Shown one piece after another: positions 7,389-16,160 of a stretch of 64,000 nt of DNA. The notes beneath the pieces are model-generated. The model ran no database searches and was not told the origin of the DNA. It worked only from the letters and a program-made list of their open reading frames with translations. The translations under genes were made by a program, and so were the position numbers. Within the stretch, counting starts at the first letter, position 1; every line of letters begins with the position of its first letter. This DNA comes from Prevotella sp. GTDB lineage: Bacteria > Bacteroidota > Bacteroidia > Bacteroidales > Bacteroidaceae. Location: contig JAFUVB010000003.1 in assembly GCA_017471245.1 (NCBI GenBank), positions 1 through 64,000 of the forward strand. Direction: 5' to 3'.

Positions 7389-9035
7389 ATGAAAAGATTC
7401 TTCATTATAGCATTCATGGCGATGCTGGCAATGTCGGCATTTTCACAGGGGCCAAACAACAGCAGGGAATACTATAAGCCCGCTGACGGTAAGAAGGGAA
7501 AGGCTCTGAAAAGCGCGCTGCATGACATTCTGACCGGCTACTATACCTTTTATGATAAAGAACAGAAACGAGACGTGACGAAGGAATTCAGTGTTGTATC
7601 ATACGCCGGACTCTTTGATGCCTACGAAGACACCGACTTGCGCGATGACGGGAAGATTTGGGACATGTATAGCAACATTACGAATTATAGTATCAGCAAT
7701 CATACGGGAAGCTATGATGGAGAAGGTGGTGCGCCAGGTACAACCCGGAGCATGTATAACCGCGAGCACAGCGTGCCTGCAAGCTGGTTCAACGACAAGA
7801 CACCCATGTATAGCGACCTGTTCCATGTGTACCCTACCGACGGTTACATCAACAACATGCGCAGCAACTATCCTTTCGGCGAAACATCTAACCCCACCAA
7901 GCAAAGTTCCGGAGGCTTCAGCAAGTTAGGAAACAACTCTGTTGCGGGTGCTGAATACAAGGATAAGGTGTTTGAACCCAACGATATCTACAAGGGAGAT
8001 TTCGCCCGCTCCTATTTTTATATGGTAACTTGCTATCAGGACTCGGTGCTCAACGCATCCAACGGGCAGTATGTGTTCTACGGAACGACAGCCGACAGCA
8101 ACGGAAACACCATCGTATACCCCGGCATGAAGCCCTGGGCGCTGAACATGTTTATCAAATGGTCGCACAACGATGCCGTAAGCGACAAGGAAGTGAAACG
8201 CAACAATGCCGTTTCCGAGCTGCAATTCAACCGCAATCCGTTCATCGACTATCCCGGATTGGAGGAATACATCTGGGGAAGCATGAAAGACGTGGCGTTC
8301 AGTTATGACAACTACGTGGTGCCTGAAGGCACATCGCCATACGATCCCGGCAATAACAACGACCCGGACAACCCCACCAATCCCGATGATCCGGGAAGCA
8401 TCACACCCACACCTGCCGAGGGCGAGTGCGTTTACAAGCGTGTGTCATCGGTTTCAGAGCTTGTGGTCGGCGCAGGATATATCATCGTGTGTGAGAGCGA
8501 GAACATGGCAATGGCTCAAAACGACAACGACATCCGCAAGAACGTGTCGCTGACAACATCCAACGGTACCGTTACCACGGCGGTGAACACAAGCGGCAAG
8601 CCGTATGAGGTGACCTTGGGCAAGGAGGGCAGCAAGTATACGCTGTATGATACCACCGAAAAGGTGTATCTGGCGCATACTGCCAAGGCGAACAAACTGC
8701 ACACGGCAACCTCGGCGAGTGCCACGGGAGCACAGTGGGAGATCTCCTTCAGCGGCAACGATGCCATTATCAAGAACCCGAATTACGATTATCGCCTGCA
8801 GTATAACAAGAGCGCGCCTCGATTCTGCTGCTACTCAAGCAACCAGACTCCCGTTCAGCTCTACAAGCGGCAGGAAAGCACCACGCCGGTGGGCAGCATT
8901 TCCTTGAACGATGCAAAGCCCAACACCGTGATCTACGACCTGCAAGGCCGTCGCCTCGGCACAACAGCCAACGGCATGCCGCGCCTGAAGAAGGGCGTTT
9001 ATGTGTTAGGCAAGCGCAAGATGGTGGTGAAATGA
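7389..9035 (+). CDS. Secreted endonuclease I (EndA/NucM) family nuclease with T9SS-like tail
   Basis: A 548-residue secreted DNase. Residues 1-20 form a signal peptide (FFIIAFMAMLAMSAFSQG). The endonuclease-I domain runs to about residue 310, with the active-site motif NREHSVPASWF and DLFHVYPTDGYINNMRSNYPFGE, which match the family's NREH and DLHHLRP..N..RGN..FG signatures. A linker rich in D, N and P (PGNNNDPDNPTNPDDPG) leads to a beta-rich module (about 350-500) of a kind often attached to Bacteroidetes exoproteins. The C-terminus (VIYDLQGRRLG..LKKGVYVLGKRKMVVK) is a Por-secretion-type sorting tail, so export and surface anchoring by the type IX system is inferred. Start 7389 is set by the signal peptide and promoter. 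Likely role: nucleic-acid scavenging. Confidence 0.87.
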   Translation: MKRFFIIAFMAMLAMSAFSQGPNNSREYYKPADGKKGKALKSALHDILTGYYTFYDKEQKRDVTKEFSVVSYAGLFDAYEDTDLRDDGKIWDMYSNITNYSISNHTGSYDGEGGAPGTTRSMYNREHSVPASWFNDKTPMYSDLFHVYPTDGYINNMRSNYPFGETSNPTKQSSGGFSKLGNNSVAGAEYKDKVFEPNDIYKGDFARSYFYMVTCYQDSVLNASNGQYVFYGTTADSNGNTIVYPGMKPWALNMFIKWSHNDAVSDKEVKRNNAVSELQFNRNPFIDYPGLEEYIWGSMKDVAFSYDNYVVPEGTSPYDPGNNNDPDNPTNPDDPGSITPTPAEGECVYKRVSSVSELVVGAGYIIVCESENMAMAQNDNDIRKNVSLTTSNGTVTTAVNTSGKPYEVTLGKEGSKYTLYDTTEKVYLAHTAKANKLHTATSASATGAQWEISFSGNDAIIKNPNYDYRLQYNKSAPRFCCYSSNQTPVQLYKRQESTTPVGSISLNDAKPNTVIYDLQGRRLGTTANGMPRLKKGVYVLGKRKMVVK

Positions 9036-9071
9036 CATTCAGCAAATTACATAATAAAAATAAGTAAGACT

Positions 9072-9953
9072 ATGAGATTAGACGGAAGAAGAGAAAGCTC
9101 AAACGTTGACGACCGTCGCGGAATGAGCTCAGGTGCCAAAGCCGGACTGGGACTTGGCGGTATTGTAATGATTGCACTGATCACGTTCATGTCGGGAGGT
9201 GGTCTCGGCGACGTGATTTCGAATGTGGGAACACAGATGGCTCAGCAGAGTCAGAACGTGACTACGCAGGAAGGGCAGCGCGAGTTCACACAGGAAGAGC
9301 AGGAACTGGCAAAATTCTCCAGCCAGATTCTTGCCGGAACGGAGGACGTATGGACTGAGGTGTTCCAGAAAATGGGGCGCAAATACACTCCCCCGAAGAT
9401 GGTGCTCTATACCAATAGCGTGCAGACAGCATGCGGACAGGGCAATGCCCAGGTGGGACCGTTCTATTGCTCGGGCGACCAGTGCCTGTATATCGACCTG
9501 TCGTTCTTCACCACGATGAAGAAATCATTAGGGGCCGACGGTGACTTTGCCTATGCTTATGTGATTGCACACGAAGTGGGGCATCATGTGGAGAACCTGT
9601 TGGGAACGCTCGGACAGGCTCATTCGGCGATGAACCGTACCAGCCAGGTGAACGCCAACAAGATTAGCGTGCGCTTGGAGCTGCTCGCCGACTACTATGC
9701 CGGTGTGTGGGCGCACTACGACAACCAGAAATTCTCATCTCTCGAAGACGGTGACATCGAGGAAGCCATCCGCTGCGCACAGGTGATTGGTGACAACTAC
9801 CTGCAGGAAAAGGCACGCGGCTACAGTCAGCCGGAGTCGTTCACCCACGGAACATCTGCCCAGCGCATGCGCTGGCTCAAGAAAGGTCTCGACACAGGCG
9901 ACATGAACGGTGGTCCGCGCTTGGATATGAGTGACAGTGAACTGGGGGCATAA
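9072..9953 (+). CDS. YpfJ-type neutral zinc metallopeptidase
   Basis: A 293-residue protein of the YpfJ/KPN_02809 family of putative zinc peptidases. A charged N-terminus (MRLDGRRESSNVDDRRG) is followed by a membrane segment (about residues 25-42, GLGLGGIVMIALITFMSGGG), then a soluble domain with YVIAHEVGHHVENLLG, giving the zinc site H167-E168-xx-H171. Downstream LELLADYYAGVW holds the third ligand, and family motifs SACGQGNAQVGPFYC-like (here TACGQGNAQVGPFYC) and SFTHGTSAQRMRW are present. The protein should be anchored in the inner membrane with the catalytic domain outside. Substrate unknown. It starts 36 bases after the nuclease gene and may be read from the same transcript. Confidence 0.87.
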   Translation: MRLDGRRESSNVDDRRGMSSGAKAGLGLGGIVMIALITFMSGGGLGDVISNVGTQMAQQSQNVTTQEGQREFTQEEQELAKFSSQILAGTEDVWTEVFQKMGRKYTPPKMVLYTNSVQTACGQGNAQVGPFYCSGDQCLYIDLSFFTTMKKSLGADGDFAYAYVIAHEVGHHVENLLGTLGQAHSAMNRTSQVNANKISVRLELLADYYAGVWAHYDNQKFSSLEDGDIEEAIRCAQVIGDNYLQEKARGYSQPESFTHGTSAQRMRWLKKGLDTGDMNGGPRLDMSDSELGA

Positions 9954-9993
9954 GCTTTTGCTTCCTCCTTTTTTGAGAAGCAAAAGGCTTTCT

Positions 9994-10210
9994 CCTCTTT
10001 TCTTTGGCGCAAAGAAAAGAGGCAAAAGAAACATCCACCCTCTCTAAATCTCCCCCTATATGGGGAGACTTAACCGCTCCTGCCCGTCGCTCTTTCATTA
10101 AGGTAAGCTCGCCCCGTCAAAGGGGCGGCTTGCTTTTTTTTCGGCTTACGCAGGGGCGTTGTGAGTTCCGCGTTTTGCTTTTTATCGGCTTACGCAGGGT
10201 GAATAGAAAG
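9994..10210 (+). repeat. Palindrome-rich intergenic unit, copy 2
   Basis: Same unit as 1325-1624, with a shorter tail (about one and a half of the TTCGGCTTACGCAGGG subrepeats) ending in CAGGGTGAATAGAAAG. It opens the 2.3-kb gene-free region 9954-12220 and is followed by a GAAGCAAG heptamer run (10205-10241). Confidence 0.8.
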
Positions 10211-10298
10211 AAGCAAGAAGCAGGAAGCAAGAAGCAAGAGATTAGAGGTAATCTCTCACCTCTGATAACCTTCTTTTTTTCTTTGGCACAGTTGCAGA

Positions 10299-10601
10299 CC
10301 TCTTTTTCTTTGGCGCAAAGAAAAGAGGCAAAAGAAACATCCACCCTCTCTAAATCTCCCCCTATATGGGGAGACTTAACCGCTCCTGCCCGTCGCTCTT
10401 TCATTAAGGTAAGCTCGCCCCATCAAAGGGGCGGCTTGCTTTTTTGTCGGCTTACGCCAGGTGATTGTGGGTTCGGCTGCTTGCTTTTTATCGGCTTGCG
10501 CAGGGTGGTTGCGGGTTCCGCGGATTTTGTTTTTCGGCTTACGCAGGGGCGTTGGGGGGCGGCGGATTTTGTTATTATGGATTATGTCAGGTGAATAGGA
10601 T
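10299..10601 (+). repeat. Palindrome-rich intergenic unit, copy 3
   Basis: Direct repeat of copy 2 about 90 bases downstream, with a full-length tail. Between copies 2 and 3 lies the small palindrome AGAGATTA-gagg-TAATCTCT (10239-10258), also found before copy 1 with loop GAAG. Confidence 0.8.
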
Positions 10602-10713
10602 GAGGTTTATGGCAAGTTATTTGCCTGATGAATTCGCAGGTGTGAGGGTTGCAGGAGTATAACTCTCTCGATAAGGTAAAAAATGAGGCCAAGCTGCACC
10701 CGTGCTTAAACTA

Positions 10714-10941
10714 TTGATAATCAGTATGTTGTATTAAAAATAACCCGCACCCGATCCCACACCCGATCCCACACCTGATAAGTCTTTTCCTGAAAGCGAA
10801 CTGACGGTGTCGGATCCTGATTGCTGCATCCTGATTCAGCGTTGAGGCTTCTCGTTCATTGACGCAAACCTGCACGTTGGGTGCGGTATCGGGTGTGGGA
10901 TTGGGTGCGGGTTAATTTTCGTTCAATGCGCTGATAATCAG
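10714..10941. repeat. Element E2: inverted arms of CACCCGATCCCA units
   Basis: Ends TTGATAATCAG (10714-10724) and CTGATAATCAG (10931-10941). Inner arms TAACCCGCACCCGATCCCAC (from 10741) and its near-complement (10881-10914) face each other around about 100 bases without recognisable content. Same plan as E1, but the 12-base unit reads CACCCGATCCCA on both arms. Confidence 0.7.
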
Positions 10942-10977
10942 ATAGATATGCTCAGGTGTTACTTGACTCCGTTTTTC

Positions 10978-11078
10978 CTCTAAGGAGAGCATGCCGATCA
11001 CAAAGGAGAGCATGTAGGTCACTAAGGGGAGCATGTCAGTCAATAAGGAGAGCATGTAGGTCACTAAAAAGAGCATGT
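10978..11078 (+). repeat. Five-copy array of a ~22-base GAGAGCATG unit
   Basis: Units of the form TAAGGAGAGCATGTAGGTCAC in tandem, spaced about 22 bases. Seen only here in the window. Confidence 0.7.
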
Positions 11079-11111
11079 CGGCAGTGCCTTTGACGACCGT
11101 TGGTTTAGCTG

Positions 11112-11312
11112 AGCAAAATATGAGGTTTCATGGCTCAAAACCGTATGTTTCATGGGCTGAAATCTATGCTTTTTGTATATGAAAGCATAGGTTTTGTTGT
11201 ACGAAAGCATATTTTTGTTGTGTGGGAGCGTAGTTTTGTTGTATGAAAGGGTAGGTTTTGAGTGTGAAAAAGGTTCGTTTTTGTAGTATGAAAGGGTAGG
11301 TTTATATCAAGC
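11112..11312 (+). repeat. Array of ~23-base GCATAGGTTTT units
   Basis: About eight imperfect units such as TTGTATGAAAGCATAGGTTT; the first two or three run in the opposite orientation (GGCTCAAAACCGTATG), so the array changes direction once. Related to the arrays at 1846, 37641 and 58120. Confidence 0.7.
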
Positions 11313-11436
11313 AATGCAGCATCTTCTCCTACGTTAAAAAGGTAATTATAGTGTTACTATGTATAAAGTCGCTCATTTTCAGTTGATTAGAAGAATCGCT
11401 GCGTTACCCGCTGCGTTACCTGCTGCGTATTTTCAT

Positions 11437-11623
11437 TGACCTTTAACCGTTGACCGTTGACCATTGAGCATTGACCATTGACCGTTAAACATTGACCATT
11501 GAGCATTGAACAATGATAATAGCCCATCGTCCTATTTCTTAGTTCTAATCTCTTGCATCTTGCTTCTTGCCTCTTGCTTCTAAAGACTTGCCTCTTGCTT
11601 CTAAAGACTTGCCTCTTATTTCT
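11437..11623 (+). repeat. Heptanucleotide arrays GACCATT and CTTGCYT
   Basis: Bases 11437-11512 consist of seven-base units GACCATT/GAGCATT/GACCGTT with a few shifts; 11545-11623 of CTTGCTT/CTTGCCT/CTTGCAT units. The same two families stand side by side again at 38290-38453. Confidence 0.7.
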
Positions 11624-11629
11624 TTCTTC

Positions 11630-11802
11630 TTTCTATTCACCTTGCGTAAGCCGAAAAAGAATCAAGCCGCCCCTTTGATGGGGCGAGCTTACCTTAATGA
11701 AAGAGCGACGGGTAGGAGCGGTTGAACCCCTCCATATAGGGAGGGGCAGGGGTAGGTGGATGTTTCTTTTGCCTCTTTTCTTTGCGCCAAAGAAAAAGAG
11801 GT
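11630..11802 (-). repeat. Palindrome-rich intergenic unit, copy 4 (reverse)
   Basis: Reverse copy with the shortest tail. It differs from the others in the middle (CCCCTCCATATAGGGAGGGG), which keeps the small palindrome while changing its sequence and breaks any shared reading frame. Confidence 0.75.
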
Positions 11803-12180
11803 CGCAACTTCGCAAAGAAAAAGAGGTTTGCAACTTTGCCAAAGAAAAAGAAGTCGCAACTTTGCCAAAAAAGAAGTCTGCAACTTTGCAAAGAAATAGA
11901 TGTTTGCAACTGCTCAATTGATTACGCAGCAAGTAACGCAGCGGGTAACGCAGCGTTTTCCAGAACATGCTGATATCATGCACATTACGCGCAAATACAC
12001 TATATATGTTTTTTCCCATAAGGGAAACCACTTCGCATGCACTAAAAACGAAGTGCTTCCAGACGTTAGTCCCGCCACATCTCAACTCCTTTCAGCACTC
12101 ATGCAGCCACTGCGAGTGCGAAACTTGTATAAAATAATTTAAAACCTACGTGAAAATGCCAAAGTTCGGGATTTTTTCCT

Positions 12181-12188
12181 TAAATTTG
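12181..12188 (+). promoter_or_regulatory. -7 box of the ffh promoter
   Basis: TAAATTTG 32 bases before the ffh start codon. No good TTTG stands at the -33 distance, so only the -7 box is supported. Confidence 0.5.
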
Positions 12189-12220
12189 CATGACTAATTA
12201 AAGAAAGATAATTATCGTTT

Positions 12221-13570
12221 ATGTTTGAGAATCTAAGTGACAGGCTTGAACGGTCGTTCAAAATCCTGAAAGGTGAAGGAAAAATCACCGAGATTAATGT
12301 AGCTGAAACGTTGAAAGATGTGCGTCGCGCGCTGTTAGACGCCGATGTTAACTATAAAGTAGCAAAGTCATTCACTGATACCGTCAAGCAGAAAGCCTTG
12401 GGTATGAACGTGCTTACCGCCGTGAAGCCCGGGCAGTTGATGGTTAAGATTGTGCACGACGAGCTTGCCGAACTGATGGGAGGCGATGCCGTGGGGCTGA
12501 AGTTAGAGAATCGCCCCGCCATCATTCTGATGAGCGGCTTGCAGGGTTCCGGTAAGACAACCTTCACAGGTAAGCTTGCCAACATGCTCTCCAAGAAGCA
12601 GCACAAGAAACCTCTGCTCGTGGCGTGCGACGTTTATCGCCCGGCCGCCATTGAGCAGCTGAAGGTGGTGGCAGCGTCTGTCGGCGTTCCCGTATACAGT
12701 GAAGACGGCAACAAGAACGTGGTTGAGATAGCCAACAATGCCATTCGCGAGGCAAAGGCAAAGGGCAACGACGTGGTGATCATCGATACCGCCGGCCGTC
12801 TGGCTGTTGACGAGGAGATGATGGATGAGATTGAAAGGCTGAAGAATGCCGTGAATCCTGATGAAACCCTGTTCGTGGTTGACTCGATGACCGGTCAGGA
12901 TGCAGTGAACACGGCGAAGGAGTTCAACGACAGGCTGGATTTCGACGGCGTGGTGCTCACAAAGCTCGACGGTGATACGCGTGGCGGTGCCGCCCTGAGC
13001 ATCCGCACGGTGGTCACCAAGCCCATCAAGTTCATCGGAACAGGCGAGAAGATGGAGGCCATCGATGTGTTCCATCCCAACCGTATGGCTGATCGCATCC
13101 TCGGAATGGGCGACGTGGTATCGCTGGTTGAGCGCGCTCAGGAGCAATACGATGAAGAAGAGGCCCGCCGACTTCAGAAAAAGATTGCCAAGAACAAGTT
13201 CGACTTCAACGATTTCCTGGGTCAGATCCAGCAGATCAAGAAGATGGGTAACCTGAAAGACCTGGCGTCGATGATTCCCGGCGTGGGCAAGCAGCTCAAG
13301 GATGTGGATATCGACGATGATGCCTTCAAGGGAATCGAGGCGATCATCCAGAGCATGACCCCGAAGGAGCGCAGCAATCCGGAGATTCTGAACACCAGCC
13401 GCCGCATGCGCATCGCAAAGGGCTCAGGCACGAACATACAAGAGGTGAACCGGCTGATCAAGCAGTTCGACCAAACCCGCAAGATGATGAAAATGGTGAC
13501 CACTGGCGGCATGCGCAATATGATGGGTGCCATGAGAAATATGAAGGGCGGCGGCATGCCCAAGATGTGA
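12221..13570 (+). CDS. ffh: Signal recognition particle protein Ffh
   Basis: The 449-residue SRP54 GTPase, which binds 4.5S RNA and signal sequences of nascent membrane proteins and delivers them to FtsY. The N domain (MFENLSDRLERSFKILKG) is followed by the G domain with GLQGSGKTTFTGKLA (P-loop, about residue 105), DVYRPAAIEQL, DTAGRL, TKLDGDTRGGAA and GTGEKMEAID, then the M domain with the RNA-binding SRRMRIAKGSGT segment and a C-terminal methionine- and glycine-rich tail (MMGAMRNMKGGGMPKM). Length and motif order are standard. folD follows after 21 bases and is probably co-transcribed. Confidence 0.97.
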   Translation: MFENLSDRLERSFKILKGEGKITEINVAETLKDVRRALLDADVNYKVAKSFTDTVKQKALGMNVLTAVKPGQLMVKIVHDELAELMGGDAVGLKLENRPAIILMSGLQGSGKTTFTGKLANMLSKKQHKKPLLVACDVYRPAAIEQLKVVAASVGVPVYSEDGNKNVVEIANNAIREAKAKGNDVVIIDTAGRLAVDEEMMDEIERLKNAVNPDETLFVVDSMTGQDAVNTAKEFNDRLDFDGVVLTKLDGDTRGGAALSIRTVVTKPIKFIGTGEKMEAIDVFHPNRMADRILGMGDVVSLVERAQEQYDEEEARRLQKKIAKNKFDFNDFLGQIQQIKKMGNLKDLASMIPGVGKQLKDVDIDDDAFKGIEAIIQSMTPKERSNPEILNTSRRMRIAKGSGTNIQEVNRLIKQFDQTRKMMKMVTTGGMRNMMGAMRNMKGGGMPKM

Positions 13571-13591
13571 TTTTTACAACTTGATATATAT

Positions 13592-14470
13592 ATGAATCTG
13601 ATTGATGGAAAGGCCACAGCAGCCAAAATAAAGGAAGAAATAGCAGCAGAGGTGGCACAAATAGTAGCCGACGGAGGCAAGCGTCCCCATCTGGCTGCCA
13701 TCCTCGTAGGTCACGACGGAGGCAGTGAGACCTACGTGAAGAACAAGGTGCTCGCATGCGAGGCTTGCGGTTTCAAGCCGTCGCTCATCCGTTTCGAGGA
13801 TGATGCAACTGAGGAAGAACTGCTCGCCAAGGTGCACGAGTTGAACAATGATCCCGATGTCGACGGATTTATCGTGCAGCTGCCCCTTCCAAAACATATC
13901 GACGAGCAGAAAGTGATCATGGCAATCGACTATCGCAAAGATGTAGATGGCTTCCATCCCATCAATGTCGGGCGCATGGCAATCGGTCTTCCGTGTTTCA
14001 TCTCTGCCACACCGCTCGGCATCATCACGCTGCTCAGGCGCTACGGCATAGAAACGTCGGGCAAGAAATGTGTCATTCTCGGCCGGAGCAACATCGTGGG
14101 TAAGCCCATGGCTCAGCTGATGATGCAGAAACAGTTCGGCGATGCCACCGTCACCGTATGCCACAGCCATTCAAAGACACTCAAGCAGGAGTGCCGCGAG
14201 GCCGATATTATCATTGCAGCTATCGGTCAGCCCGACTTTGTTACCGCCGATATGGTGAAAGAAGGGGCTGTCGTGGTTGATGTAGGTACCACTCGCGTCC
14301 CCGATACCACCCGCAAGAGCGGCTTCCGCCTGAACGGTGATGTCAAGTTTGATGAGGTGGCTCCGAAGTGTTCATATATCACTCCCGTGCCGGGAGGTGT
14401 CGGTCCGATGACCATCTGTTCGCTGATGAAGAACACATTGGCAGCCGGCAAGAAGGAGTATTACCAGTAG
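13592..14470 (+). CDS. folD: Bifunctional methylenetetrahydrofolate dehydrogenase/cyclohydrolase
   Basis: A 292-residue FolD converting 5,10-methylene-THF to 10-formyl-THF in the cytoplasm. Substrate-domain motifs are [19 protein letters not shown] with the catalytic lysine, and [15 protein letters not shown]. The nucleotide domain has [17 protein letters not shown] and [20 protein letters not shown] at the end. Length is usual for the family. It lies 21 bases after ffh; a small TPR gene follows 33 bases downstream. Confidence 0.97.
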   Translation: MNLIDGKATAAKIKEEIAAEVAQIVADGGKRPHLAAILVGHDGGSETYVKNKVLACEACGFKPSLIRFEDDATEEELLAKVHELNNDPDVDGFIVQLPLPKHIDEQKVIMAIDYRKDVDGFHPINVGRMAIGLPCFISATPLGIITLLRRYGIETSGKKCVILGRSNIVGKPMAQLMMQKQFGDATVTVCHSHSKTLKQECREADIIIAAIGQPDFVTADMVKEGAVVVDVGTTRVPDTTRKSGFRLNGDVKFDEVAPKCSYITPVPGGVGPMTICSLMKNTLAAGKKEYYQ

Positions 14471-14503
14471 TGAAACCCGCATAACCGGATAAAGGGAAAC
14501 GAT

Positions 14504-14689
14504 ATGGCGATGACGGCGGAAGAGTATTACCAGCTTGGGAACCAATACCGCAAGCAAGGCAACTGGAAAGAGGCGATGAACAACTATATGGAGGCCATTG
14601 CGCTCGACCCGGAAAGCCCGGCGGTGACAGCCAAGGAGATGCTCGACAATATTATGAACTACTATTGCAAGGACATGTATAATCCATAG
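14504..14689 (+). CDS. Small TPR-motif protein
   Basis: A 61-residue protein with one clear tetratricopeptide motif (residues 5-38: AEEYYQLGNQYRKQGNWKEA followed by MNNYMEAIALDPES). The rest is a short helix ending in YYCKDMYNP. It stands before the ferredoxin and the 2-oxoacid oxidoreductase subunits, an arrangement I recall from other Bacteroidales, which suggests a helper role in assembly of that complex. That role is inference. Below the size many annotation programs accept, but the TPR consensus and the conserved position support it. Confidence 0.75.
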   Translation: MAMTAEEYYQLGNQYRKQGNWKEAMNNYMEAIALDPESPAVTAKEMLDNIMNYYCKDMYNP

Positions 14690-14808
14690 CGAGGGCGTGT
14701 ATCATCCATCGCGAGGATATGCACAATCCTTAATAACGGCGCATTTCAACCATAAAAAACAGTATAATTCTAACTTAAACATTCTTTTTAATAAAAAAAC
14801 AAGACATT

Positions 14809-15039
14809 ATGGCAAGATTCAAAGGTGCTATCATTGTAAACACGGAACGGTGTAAAGGCTGCGCCCTCTGCGCAGAAGCCTGCCCTAAGGACGTGATTGC
14901 CTTGGCAGCAAAGAAAGTGAATGTCCACGGATACCCCTATGTTGAAGCCGTGCGCCCCGACGATTGCATCGGTTGCGCATCGTGCGCCATCGTGTGTCCG
15001 GATGGATGTATTGAAGTTTACAAAACAAAAGTTGAGTAG
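14809..15039 (+). CDS. 4Fe-4S ferredoxin-like subunit of 2-oxoacid oxidoreductase
   Basis: A 76-residue protein with two [4Fe-4S] motifs, CKGCALCAEACP and CIGCASCAIVCP, each CxxCxxCxxxCP. It corresponds to the delta subunit of 2-oxoacid:ferredoxin oxidoreductases, which passes electrons from the TPP site to soluble ferredoxin. The alpha, beta and gamma subunit genes follow directly (34, 4 and 4 bases apart). The 119-base gap before it holds no evident promoter, so it may be read from folD or the TPR gene. Confidence 0.92.
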   Translation: MARFKGAIIVNTERCKGCALCAEACPKDVIALAAKKVNVHGYPYVEAVRPDDCIGCASCAIVCPDGCIEVYKTKVE

Positions 15040-15073
15040 GCGCTTGCCGCTTCTTAACATTAAACATTAAGTT

Positions 15074-16156
15074 ATGGCAGAACAAGAAGTAACCTTAATG
15101 AAAGGCAATGAGGCAATTGCCCATGCCGCAATCCGATGCGGAGCCGACGGATATTTCGGATATCCCATCACCCCGCAGAGTGAAGTAATTGAAACACTGG
15201 CCGAACTCAAACCATGGGAAACTACTGGAATGGTGGTGCTGCAGGCCGAAAGCGAAGTGGCATCCATCAACATGGTGTATGGAGGTGCCGGTGCCGGTAA
15301 GAAAGTGATGACATCTTCGTCAAGTCCGGGCGTCGCCCTGATGCAGGAAGGCATCGCATATCTCGCTGGTGCTGAACTTCCGGGCGTGTTTGTGAACGTT
15401 CAGCGTGGCGGTCCTGGACTTGGAACTATCCAGCCTTCACAGGCAGACTATTTCCAGGCAACACGTGGTGGTGGAAACGGTGACTATTATGTGATTACGC
15501 TGGCTCCTGCATCTGTGCAGGAAATGGCTGATTTCGTGGATCTGGCTTTCGAGCTGGCGTTCAAGTATCGCAATCCGGCAATGATTCTCTCTGATGGTGT
15601 CATCGGACAGATGATGGAAAAGATTGTGTTGCCGCCGTATAAGCCCCGCCGCACGGAGGAAGAAGTGCGCCAGCAGTGTCCGTGGGCATCCATCGGTCGC
15701 ACCAAAGACCGCAAGCCCAATGTGATCACCTCCTTGGAACTCACCTCCGAGGTGATGGAGCAGCGCAACATTCATCTGCAGGAGAAGTATCAGCAGATAC
15801 GCGACAACGAGGTGCGCTATGAAACCCACATGTGCGAAGATGCCGACTTTATCATCGTGAGCTTCGGTTCGGCAGCCCGTATCTCAGAGAAAGCCATCGA
15901 GATTGCACGCGAGCAGGGACTGAAGGTAGGTCTGTTCCGCCCGATCACCGTATGGCCGTTCCCGTCGAAGCAGATTGCCAAGCTTGCACATGGCAAGAAG
16001 GGCGTGCTGGTATGCGAGATCAATGCCGGTCAGATGGTTGAGGACGTGCGCCTTGCCATCAACGGCGACGTGCCTGTTGAGCATTTCGGTCGTCTGGGCG
16101 GTATCGTTCCGGAGCCGGAAGAGATTGTGAATGCTATAAAAACCAAATTGATGTAA
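15074..16156 (+). CDS. vorB: 2-oxoacid:ferredoxin oxidoreductase alpha subunit (VorB type)
   Basis: A 360-residue alpha subunit, pyruvate:ferredoxin oxidoreductase domain I and II type. Visible are KGNEAIAHAAIRCGADGYFGYPITPQSEV, containing the family's conserved YPITP, then VLQAESEVASINMVYGGAGAGKKVMTSSSSPG and NVQRGGPGLGT. With beta and gamma partners it decarboxylates a 2-oxoacid to the acyl-CoA using TPP and reduces ferredoxin. This subtype is usually named 3-methyl-2-oxobutanoate dehydrogenase VorB, implying branched-chain oxoacids; 2-oxoglutarate (Kor) is the alternative and cannot be excluded from sequence. The gene overlaps nothing and is followed by beta after four bases. Confidence 0.92.
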   Translation: MAEQEVTLMKGNEAIAHAAIRCGADGYFGYPITPQSEVIETLAELKPWETTGMVVLQAESEVASINMVYGGAGAGKKVMTSSSSPGVALMQEGIAYLAGAELPGVFVNVQRGGPGLGTIQPSQADYFQATRGGGNGDYYVITLAPASVQEMADFVDLAFELAFKYRNPAMILSDGVIGQMMEKIVLPPYKPRRTEEEVRQQCPWASIGRTKDRKPNVITSLELTSEVMEQRNIHLQEKYQQIRDNEVRYETHMCEDADFIIVSFGSAARISEKAIEIAREQGLKVGLFRPITVWPFPSKQIAKLAHGKKGVLVCEINAGQMVEDVRLAINGDVPVEHFGRLGGIVPEPEEIVNAIKTKLM

Positions 16157-16160
16157 AGCC

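Larger units (their letters stand above)
11397..11955. repeat. Element E3: 560-bp block bounded by GCTGCGTTACCC arms
   Basis: Left arm 11397-11429 and right arm 11923-11955 are reverse complements in 32 of 33 positions, made of 12-base units reading GCTGCGTTACCC. Inside are a GACCATT heptamer array (11437-11512), CTTGCYT heptamers (11545-11623), a reverse palindrome-rich unit (11630-11802) and four and a half units of about 25 bases with GCAACTTTGCCAAAG (11801-11915). No gene is supported. Confidence 0.7.

Noticed and set aside
10004..10594. Open frame of 196 codons across two palindrome-rich units (and similar frames at 1124-1429, 10117-10404, 11633-12085 and 39584-39805)
   Set aside because: They lie wholly in repeat units, the frame shifts between copies, and the translations (KERRAGAVK, SPPIWGDL) just reflect the palindromes.
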